Below are positions 1 to 4,601 of a stretch of 5,650 bases of DNA, in pieces. Source of the DNA: Acidobacteriota bacterium. Its GTDB lineage: Bacteria; Acidobacteriota; Terriglobia; Acidoferrales; UBA7541. The notes under the pieces are model-generated. The model was not told where the DNA came from, ran no database searches, and saw nothing but the letters and a program-made list of their open reading frames with translations. The DNA lies in the NCBI GenBank assembly GCA_019239815.1, contig JAFAZL010000477.1:1-5650 (forward strand), read 5' to 3'. Position 1 is the first letter of the stretch, and the number at the start of each line of letters is the position of its first letter. The position numbers and the translations under genes were made by a program.

Positions 1-627
1 ACCGCAGCCGAGCTTTTCGCCGACCGCGGCATCGACACCACCAGCATGGACGCCATCGCCGCCAAATCCGGCGTCAGCAAAGCCACCATCTACAACCACT
101 GGTCCGACAAGGACGCTTTGTGCATGGAAGTGATGGTGTACCTGCAGCGGCTCGATGAAGGACCGCCCAAAACCGACACCGGCGATTGGAAGGCGGACAC
201 CATCGCTTTCCTGACTTACGAAGCGCCGCCACGCACCGAGGCGATCAAACGCCGCGTGATGCCGCACTTGATCGCCTATTCGGCGCGCAACGAGGAATTC
301 GGTCGCGCGTGGCGTGCGCGAGCGATGGAGCGTCTTCGTGGCGGATTGAAGGAGCTGATTCGCCGAGGCGTTGATCGAGGAACTTTTTCCCCGCTACTCG
401 ATGAGGAACTAGCGGTGGCGTTGCTGCTAGGCCCGATGATCTTTCGCCACATCTTCCGCGGGTCTCTCGACAAACAATGGCTGGCGAAGGGTGCGGTGGA
501 AGCGTTTTGGCGCGCCCACGCGCGAAACCCGAATGGCGACGCTGGCAATTCTTCCAGTTCAGGAGAAGGTAAGCCTCACAAACGCGCCGCTCGTAGGGCT
601 AATAGCAAGCCTGTGTCCGCGCACTGA
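1..627 (+). CDS. TetR/AcrR-family transcriptional regulator, 5' end outside the window
   Basis: Frame 1 is open from the first base to the TGA at 625-627, giving 208 visible codons; an internal ATG at 46 is not the real start because coding continues upstream. Visible residues 1-41 are the end of helix 1 and the TetR helix-turn-helix (AELFADRGI, then MDAIAAKSGVSKATIYNHW, then SDKDAL), a pattern diagnostic of the family. The rest (about 42-175) is helical and should be the ligand-binding and dimerisation domain, probably of the type paired with 'ATIY.HW..K' helices, but the ligand cannot be read from sequence. Only 10-20 N-terminal residues should be missing. The last 33 residues (from visible residue 176) form a Ser/Gly- then Lys/Arg-rich tail that looks disordered and is unusual for the family. 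The gene converges with the lipoprotein gene, with 30 nt between stops, so that gene is not an obvious divergent target. Confidence 0.9.
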   Translation, partial: TAAELFADRGIDTTSMDAIAAKSGVSKATIYNHWSDKDALCMEVMVYLQRLDEGPPKTDTGDWKADTIAFLTYEAPPRTEAIKRRVMPHLIAYSARNEEFGRAWRARAMERLRGGLKELIRRGVDRGTFSPLLDEELAVALLLGPMIFRHIFRGSLDKQWLAKGAVEAFWRAHARNPNGDAGNSSSSGEGKPHKRAARRANSKPVSAH

Positions 628-657
628 GCTGGATTCCCGGGATTGCAGTCGCTTCGG

Positions 658-2484
658 CTAGTGCACCGTGACGGTAACCGTCGCCGTCGTCTGCCCAAAC
701 GCGTTCGTTGCGTACAACGTATACGTTGTCGTCGCCGTTGGCGTCACTACCACGCTCGATCCCCGCACCGCTCCAACCTGCGGCGAAACAATCACATATC
801 CCGCGCCCGTCTGCTGCCACGACAACGTCACCTGCGTACCCGACGACACCGAATTCGCGCTCGCCGTGAACGAAGTGATCTGGGGTGCCGCTCCCGTCGG
901 CACGTTCGCCGACGTGTACACCGGCGACATCTGCATCACTTCAAAGTCCGACGCCATCACCGACCCTAGATTGTGCAAATCGTTGTTATCCCAGCGCGAA
1001 TCCGGCGCGCCGCTGATATACATCGACGATCCATTGTCGGCCATGATGATGCCGTACTTTTTGAAGGCCTTCAGGATGACCTGGTTCGTCGCCGAAAATC
1101 CCGAAATGTCGAAGCTCGCTTTCAGCCGCAGCCGCATTCCCATCGGCGCTGCCAGCGAATTGCTCGAGTTTGCCGCCCAGTGCGACGCCGGCGGAATGAA
1201 CGCCGCCCGGCTGTGCTGCAGCGTGAATCGAATCGCGTGATTAATCGCGCCCGCTGCAACTTCGTCATAGCGCACGAGCCCCGGAAAAATCGGCAGCCCC
1301 GCCGCATCCGCTGAAGTCCATGTGTACGGCCGCTGCTCGTTCCCAAGCAAATCCCAAACCGCCGCCGAATCCGCATTCCAGCTCGCCGCCTGCGGGTACG
1401 AGCTGTCCATTTCGTAGAGGAAGCAGTTTGCGTTGTCGAGAACGAGTACATGGCGATCGCCAGTGCCCGGATTCGGATCGCCCTCAATGGGATCGTTCAG
1501 TGCGATCGGCATCGGCCCGGGGTCGCTTTCGTCCCCATACGCCGTAAAGTTGACCGGGATCTGCGCCTGCTGCGCGCCCGCGACGCTGTACGGTATACCG
1601 ATCGTCGAGCCCTGATACTCGCCGGAACCGAAATCTGCGTGCAATCCGATCGTTCCGCCAATGAAGTTGATAATCGCCGTGGAATTGGAGTCGACGGCGA
1701 CGGTGGAGATGTCCTGGTTCCACGGGCTCGTCGGCGAGAAGGGAACGAAGCCGTTCAAACTCGCGCCTTGCCCGAGCGACATCTGGCTGCATCCCGAAGC
1801 CTGCTGCGACGCCCCAATCTGAAAATTCACGCTGTTCGAGCTGCTGCTCCCCGGATCGGGATTCACAACCGACACAGAATAAACGCCCGACGTGGACTCG
1901 CTGCCAGTTGCGGTCAGCTGTGTGGACGAAACAAACGTCGTCGTAAGCGCCATATTCCCCAGCATCACCGTCGCGCCCGTCACAAAATTCGTTCCCGTCA
2001 GCGTGATGGAAAAGCTGCCCGTCCCCGTGCTCGCCGGATTGATCCCCGAAAGCGTCGGCGTCGGATTCAAGATCGTCACCGCACTCGACCCGCTCGCCGA
2101 GCTCACCGCCACGCTCGTCGCCGTGATCGTCAAAGCATTCGGATTCGGCAGCGTCGCCGGCGCCGTGTAGTTTCCACTCGCGGTAATCGTCCCGAGCGCC
2201 GCCGACCCGCCCGTGGTTCCATTCACGCTCCAATTCACAGCCGTATTCGAATTCCCGCTCACCGTCGCCGTGAACTGAAACGAACTCCCCGCGCGCACAT
2301 TCGCCGTCGTTGGGCTGACGGTCACGGTCGTTGCGCCAGGCGAACTGGGGCTGGAAGGCGATGAGGGGCTGGACGCGGTCGTCGTGGTTTTCGCAATGCC
2401 GCCGCACGCACACGCTACGAGCGCGAGAAGGAGCGGCAACATTTGTACCGCGGAATTCCTCGTCGAACCGTTCACCAAGCGCAT
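658..2484 (-). CDS. Probable secreted lipoprotein with Ig-like and IPT/TIG modules and a conserved core of unknown function
   Basis: From ATG 2484 the protein has 608 residues. Residues 1-25 are a lipoprotein signal: polar n-region, LPLLLALV core and lipobox LVAC with Cys25 as lipidation site; Ala at +2 is compatible with the outer membrane. Next come a Thr/Ser/Pro linker (33-52), a bacterial Ig-like domain (about 53-141; NWSVNG, then NYTAPATLPNP), an IPT/TIG domain (about 142-224; INPASTGTGSFSITLTGTNF) and a core of about 290 residues (232-520) with motifs SPWNQDIS, RHVLVLD, CFLYEMD, GLPIFPGLVRYDEV, HAIRFT, MGMRLRLKA, MADNGSSMYISGAPD and DFEV. A last Ig-like domain (531-608) ends in alternating Thr/Val. 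Modules of the Ig and TIG type usually act in adhesion or as spacers on surface proteins. I recognise the core as recurring in secreted proteins of soil bacteria but know no activity for it. An upstream ATG at 2652 is open but would bury the signal peptide; a GAGGTG ribosome site favours 2484. Confidence 0.87.
   Translation of the reverse strand: MRLVNGSTRNSAVQMLPLLLALVACACGGIAKTTTTASSPSSPSSPSSPGATTVTVSPTTANVRAGSSFQFTATVSGNSNTAVNWSVNGTTGGSAALGTITASGNYTAPATLPNPNALTITATSVAVSSASGSSAVTILNPTPTLSGINPASTGTGSFSITLTGTNFVTGATVMLGNMALTTTFVSSTQLTATGSESTSGVYSVSVVNPDPGSSSSNSVNFQIGASQQASGCSQMSLGQGASLNGFVPFSPTSPWNQDISTVAVDSNSTAIINFIGGTIGLHADFGSGEYQGSTIGIPYSVAGAQQAQIPVNFTAYGDESDPGPMPIALNDPIEGDPNPGTGDRHVLVLDNANCFLYEMDSSYPQAASWNADSAAVWDLLGNEQRPYTWTSADAAGLPIFPGLVRYDEVAAGAINHAIRFTLQHSRAAFIPPASHWAANSSNSLAAPMGMRLRLKASFDISGFSATNQVILKAFKKYGIIMADNGSSMYISGAPDSRWDNNDLHNLGSVMASDFEVMQMSPVYTSANVPTGAAPQITSFTASANSVSSGTQVTLSWQQTGAGYVIVSPQVGAVRGSSVVVTPTATTTYTLYATNAFGQTTATVTVTVH
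2338..2373 (-). repeat. Two 18-bp tandem units coding for the Ser-Ser-Pro linker
   Basis: The linker (SSP)x4 is coded by two adjacent 18-bp units, each coding SSPSSP. Read on the minus strand both begin TCCAGCCCC and end TCGCCT; they differ only in one Ser codon, TCA in the first and AGT in the second. The DNA-level identity points to duplication of an 18-bp unit rather than independent use of SSP codons. It lies between the lipid anchor and the first Ig-like domain, where a flexible stalk is expected. Confidence 0.7.
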
Positions 2485-2494
2485 CGCTCCGGCA

Positions 2495-2500
2495 CACCTC
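2495..2500 (-). promoter_or_regulatory. Ribosome binding site that decides the lipoprotein start
   Basis: On the minus strand GAGGTG lies 10 nt before the ATG at 2484. The next downstream ATG (2442, just before LPLLLALV) has no purine-rich site before it, and the upstream in-frame ATG at 2652 does not give an N-terminal signal peptide. A second GGAG lies only 2 nt before the ATG, too close to be the main site. Confidence 0.6.
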
Positions 2501-2620
2501 GACTGGTTTGCCTGCTCCAAATATTTTCGGTTTTGCCGGCCGCACGGCGCTACTGGACAGAGGTATAGCCGTGGGCCAGTGTCCGCAACGTTAAGAATCT
2601 CGCTCAAAAAGCTTGTAAAA

Positions 2621-2639
2621 TGCCGCCCAATAAGCGGCA
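2621..2639 (-). terminator. Hairpin followed by TTTT on the minus strand
   Basis: TGCCGC (2621-2626) and GCGGCA (2634-2639) form a perfect 6-bp GC-rich stem with a 7-nt loop. Read on the minus strand the stem is followed directly by TTTTAC and, after a few bases, AAGCTTTTT, as in a weak intrinsic terminator. It lies about 135 nt upstream of the lipoprotein start, in its likely leader or promoter region, so it could stop stray minus-strand transcripts or attenuate the leader. The stem is short and the first T-run has only four bases, so function is uncertain. Confidence 0.4.
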
Positions 2640-2680
2640 ATGCGAAGTGCATATTGCAATGCGCTCATCCACGGGACATT

Positions 2681-2714
2681 TTGTCATCCCGAACGGAGTG
2701 AGGGATCTGCTTTT
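2681..2714. repeat. Short palindromic intergenic repeat, REP-like
   Basis: The segment begins TTGTCATCCCGAACGGAGTG and ends AGGGATCTGCTTTT. ATCCC (2686-2690) pairs with GGGAT (2702-2706) around an 11-nt loop. The wording matches a repeat I know from many bacterial genomes, including acidobacteria, with a consensus near GTCATTCCGAGCGAAGCGAG followed by GAATCT; such copies are dispersed between genes. Here T/A changes at both stem ends are compensated (CCC with GGG in place of TCC with GGA), keeping the stem. Copy number in this genome cannot be judged from one copy. Confidence 0.6.
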
Positions 2715-2786
2715 CTCTTCGGAGGCAAGCGTGGCACTTGCGCTTCGCAATAGGGGACTCTCGATTGACCGGTAAAAACCTACCTC

Positions 2787-4289
2787 ATGCTTGCTAGGGA
2801 CAGCGGCCTATCCTCTGGGTGGCATTTTTTCGGCCGGTATTGGTGGCACATCGTCCGCATTTCCGCCGTGCTCATCCTGCCATGTTTCTGGCAACGCCAC
2901 ATCGAGGCGGGCGACCTCGGCAGCCATCTCTACAACGCCTGGCTCGGGCAACTGATTGAAAAGGGCCAAGCCCCCGGCCTCTACTTCGCTCGCCAATTCA
3001 GCAACGTCCTTTTCGATTGTTCGCTGCTCCGCATCTCAAGCATTTTCGGTTTCTGGGTCGCCGAAAAGGTCGCCGTCTCGCTGTGCGTGTTGATCTTTTT
3101 CTGGGGCCTCTTCGCCCTCGTCAGCGCGGTTGCCGACGACGCCCAGTGGCTCTTGATGCCGTGCATCGCCATTCTGGCCTACGGCTACGCCTTCAATATG
3201 GGCTTCATGAACTACTACGTATCGCTTGGGCTCGCCGCGTTTGCACTTTCGCTCGTGTGGCCAATGAAAGCGTCGGAGAGGAGGGAAGCCGACTGGATCG
3301 GTGCCGCTCTAATCCTGATCGTTGGATGGCTCGCGCATCCGATTGGGCCGTTGTGGGCGTTCGCCACGATTGCCTACGTTGCGCTGCGAAATCAGCTTGA
3401 TGGCTGGCGAAAGCTCGCGGTGCCCGGCGGCGCGATCATCCTGCTGCTCGCCTTTCGCTGGTATCTCCACCACCGCGTCGACCTCGCCGCCGACTTCAAT
3501 AGCGGCTTGCCTTTCTGGCAATCGACCGGTGCCGATCAGCTCATGGTGTACGGCGACTTTTATGAAACGCTCGCGTGGTTAGCGCTCGCGTTCGGCGTGG
3601 CCTGCCTGTTGATTGAGGTCGTGCGCAATTTACGAAACGGCTGGTGGTGGCAAGACATGGCTCTACCGGTCGAGCTTTATCTCGTCGCGTTCATTGCGGT
3701 CGCCACTTTCCCTGAAAACTTTCGCGTTTCGATGTACGCGGCATGGATCGGCTTGCTCGTGTCTCGTTTGACCGCCATCTGCGCGATTCTCGGGCTGGCT
3801 GTGCTGGGCCGTGCCCAATTGCGCCAATGGACGATCGGCGGCTTCGCCATCATCGCCACCGCGTACTTCGTTCTCCTGGGAATCGATACGCACAGCATCG
3901 GCAAACTCGAAGCCAGTGCTGAAGCCATCCTCCGCACGGTGCCGGCGGAGACGCGCATCATCCCCACCCTCCGCGCTGACCCCGATTGGCGCGTCGAGTT
4001 CGTCTCCCACGTCGCCGACCGCGCCTGCATCCGCCACTGCTTCGTCTATTCCAACTACGAGCCTCCCTCCAAACAATTCCGCGTTCGCGTCTCAAACGGC
4101 GCGACCTTCATCGTCACCGACTCCGCCGAAGACGCCGACGACATGCAAGGCGGCAGCTACGAAATCGACCGCAAAGACCTTCCCGTCACGCAGCTCTACC
4201 AATGCGACCCAACCGACTGGACAAAACTTTGCATCCACGACCTCAAAGAAGGCGAAAACACCGGCACCCTCGGCTACCCCCGCCACTAA
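2787..4289 (+). CDS. Polytopic inner-membrane protein with soluble C-terminal domain, possibly GT-C-like
   Basis: The ORF codes 500 residues; an in-frame stop at 2766-2768 makes ATG 2787 the first possible ATG, although no good ribosome site precedes it. Hydrophobic segments at roughly 22-36, 92-114, 121-138, 141-159, 168-186, 188-200, 210-225, 259-277, 292-308, 315-340 and 348-366 suggest 10-11 membrane spans. After the first span comes the conserved-looking loop HIEAGDLGSHLYNAWL (39-54), with acidic E40 and D43; an acidic first outer loop is typical of GT-C glycosyltransferases that use lipid-linked sugars, but this alone does not prove that function. Residues 367-500 are soluble, probably periplasmic, with four Cys (414, 418, 473, 482) that could form disulfides. 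No family name is recognised with confidence. It diverges from the lipoprotein gene and ends at a terminator-like hairpin, so it is probably transcribed alone. Confidence 0.85.
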   Translation: MLARDSGLSSGWHFFGRYWWHIVRISAVLILPCFWQRHIEAGDLGSHLYNAWLGQLIEKGQAPGLYFARQFSNVLFDCSLLRISSIFGFWVAEKVAVSLCVLIFFWGLFALVSAVADDAQWLLMPCIAILAYGYAFNMGFMNYYVSLGLAAFALSLVWPMKASERREADWIGAALILIVGWLAHPIGPLWAFATIAYVALRNQLDGWRKLAVPGGAIILLLAFRWYLHHRVDLAADFNSGLPFWQSTGADQLMVYGDFYETLAWLALAFGVACLLIEVVRNLRNGWWWQDMALPVELYLVAFIAVATFPENFRVSMYAAWIGLLVSRLTAICAILGLAVLGRAQLRQWTIGGFAIIATAYFVLLGIDTHSIGKLEASAEAILRTVPAETRIIPTLRADPDWRVEFVSHVADRACIRHCFVYSNYEPPSKQFRVRVSNGATFIVTDSAEDADDMQGGSYEIDRKDLPVTQLYQCDPTDWTKLCIHDLKEGENTGTLGYPRH

Positions 4290-4323
4290 AAGTCCGTTCG
4301 ACTGATGCTCGGCAGTTGGGGTG

Positions 4324-4355
4324 CCGCACCCTCAGGTTTGAGAGGGTGCGGGTTT
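4324..4355 (+). terminator. Rho-independent-like terminator after the membrane-protein gene
   Basis: CCGCACCCTC (4324-4333) and GAGGGTGCGG (4342-4351) form a perfect 10-bp stem with an 8-nt loop, followed by GTTT. It begins 34 nt after the stop at 4289. The T-run is short, so termination may be partial, and the hairpin might instead be a dispersed intergenic repeat. A competing 5-bp hairpin, GGGTG (4319-4323) with CACCC (4327-4331), shares the left arm. There is no T-run on the minus strand, so it would act on plus-strand transcripts. Confidence 0.6.
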
Positions 4356-4385
4356 AGATCCCACTTCACCCATCCCACGCGACGA

Positions 4386-4414
4386 AGTTAACGTAATGAC
4401 AAATTCTGTTAACT
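4386..4414. promoter_or_regulatory. Paired GTTAAC palindromes, candidate operator
   Basis: AGTTAAC (4386-4392) and GTTAACT (4408-4414) form a 7-bp inverted repeat. Each half also contains the self-complementary hexamer GTTAAC (4387-4392, 4408-4413). The centres are 21 bp apart, two helical turns, so both would face the same side of the DNA. The DNA between is AT-rich in an otherwise GC-rich region. A dimer-of-dimers regulator site is a reasonable guess; the binding protein is unknown. Confidence 0.4.
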
Positions 4415-4421
4415 AGCCGAG

Positions 4422-4431
4422 ATTGTCTCTC
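4422..4431 (+). promoter_or_regulatory. ATTGTCTCTC motif, copy 1 (candidate operator)
   Basis: The 10-mer ATTGTCTCTC occurs here and again as its exact reverse complement at 4592-4601 over the start codon of the MocR-type gene. It lies about 145 bp upstream of the -10 box, so it would be a remote or looping site if it is an operator. Confidence 0.4.
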
Positions 4432-4517
4432 GTGCCCACCTTGCCCCGGGCTTGTAGGTGCGCCGCGTGCTGCGCCCCAACCCGCACCACCACTGTTTCT
4501 TGCCTGCCGGCCTTGCT

Positions 4518-4545
4518 TTGTCTCACTATTTTTCGGAAAAGACAA
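4518..4545. promoter_or_regulatory. TTGTCTCAC and inverted AGACAA motifs, copies 2 and 3 (candidate operator)
   Basis: TTGTCTCAC (4518-4526) faces AGACAA (4540-4545), giving a 6-bp inverted repeat with a 16-nt spacer just upstream of the likely -35 region. Within the spacer TTTTC, G, GAAAA (4530-4540) is a second small palindrome with a different centre. The position is right for a protein that contacts RNA polymerase or blocks the promoter. Confidence 0.4.
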
Positions 4546-4553
4546 ATTGGCTC

Positions 4554-4580
4554 TTGTTCCAGTCCAATCTCGTCTATAAT
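4554..4580 (+). promoter_or_regulatory. Sigma-70-type promoter of the MocR-type gene
   Basis: TATAAT at 4575-4580 is a perfect -10 hexamer. The nearest -35-like element is TTGTTC (4554-4559) with a 15-bp spacer, shorter than the ideal 17, so the promoter may depend on an activator or be kept weak. Transcription would begin near A4587, giving a leader of only about 13 nt before ATG 4600. Confidence 0.6.
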
Positions 4581-4591
4581 TGGCTCAGGGT

Positions 4592-4601
4592 GAGAGACAA
4601 T
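4592..4601 (-). promoter_or_regulatory. Inverted ATTGTCTCTC motif, copy 4, overlapping the start codon
   Basis: GAGAGACAAT is the exact reverse complement of the 10-mer at 4422-4431 and shares TTGTCTC and a following CAC with copy 2. It covers the spacer between the ribosome site (AGGGTGAG, 4587-4594) and the AT of the start codon, roughly +6 to +15 of the predicted transcript. A protein bound here would block early transcription, which fits negative autoregulation. Confidence 0.4.

Larger units (their letters stand above)
2485..2786. other. Divergent intergenic region between the lipoprotein and membrane-protein genes
   Basis: This 302-nt stretch must hold the promoters of both flanking genes, which are read away from each other. 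It contains a hairpin at 2621-2639, a palindromic repeat at 2681-2714 and a small 5-bp stem at 2738-2750 (TTGCG, loop CTT, CGCAA). I found no convincing -35/-10 pair in either direction. The best minus-strand candidate is TATACC near 2553-2558 with a poor TTGCGG upstream, which is not strong enough to call. No small gene with a plausible start is visible. Confidence 0.55.
4290..4599. other. Intergenic region upstream of the MocR-type gene
   Basis: This 310-nt stretch has two parts. The first (to about 4385) holds a strong hairpin and a tail, GTTTAGATCCCACTTCACCC, that resembles material seen between acidobacterial genes. The second (about 4386-4599) is regulatory in look: two GTTAAC palindromes, several TTGTCTC motifs in both orientations and a TATAAT box. 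Positions 4433-4510 show nothing I can name. No tRNA or credible small gene is visible. Confidence 0.6.

Noticed and set aside
1450..2364. 304-residue plus-strand ORF inside the lipoprotein gene
   Set aside because: Its product is extremely Arg-rich with no domain pattern, as expected for the antisense frame of a GC-rich gene; the minus-strand frame shows a signal peptide and recognisable domains.
1484..2545. 353-residue minus-strand ORF in another frame of the lipoprotein gene
   Set aside because: It overlaps the real gene out of frame, has low-complexity charged composition and no recognisable start signal or domain.
2485..2652. Upstream start at 2652 for the lipoprotein gene
   Set aside because: It would place 56 residues of no secretory character before the lipoprotein signal peptide, and the region overlaps a hairpin; the start at 2484 has a better ribosome site.
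2765..2800. TTGACC at 2765-2770 as the -35 box of the membrane-protein gene
   Set aside because: The matching -10 would fall inside the coding region after ATG 2787 and no TATAAT-like hexamer is present there.
3663..4076. Minus-strand and alternate plus-strand ORFs within the membrane-protein gene (also 3811-4305 and 3986-4357)
   Set aside because: These are low-complexity shadow frames (Asp/Gly-, Ser/Pro- or Arg-rich); the 2787-4289 frame has coherent membrane spans across the whole length.
4422..4601. A small mobile element bounded by 10-bp inverted repeats
   Set aside because: The 10-bp ends could be terminal repeats of a MITE, but one end lies over the start codon and ribosome site of an intact gene, no target-site duplication is visible next to the ends, and internal copies of the motif fit operators better.
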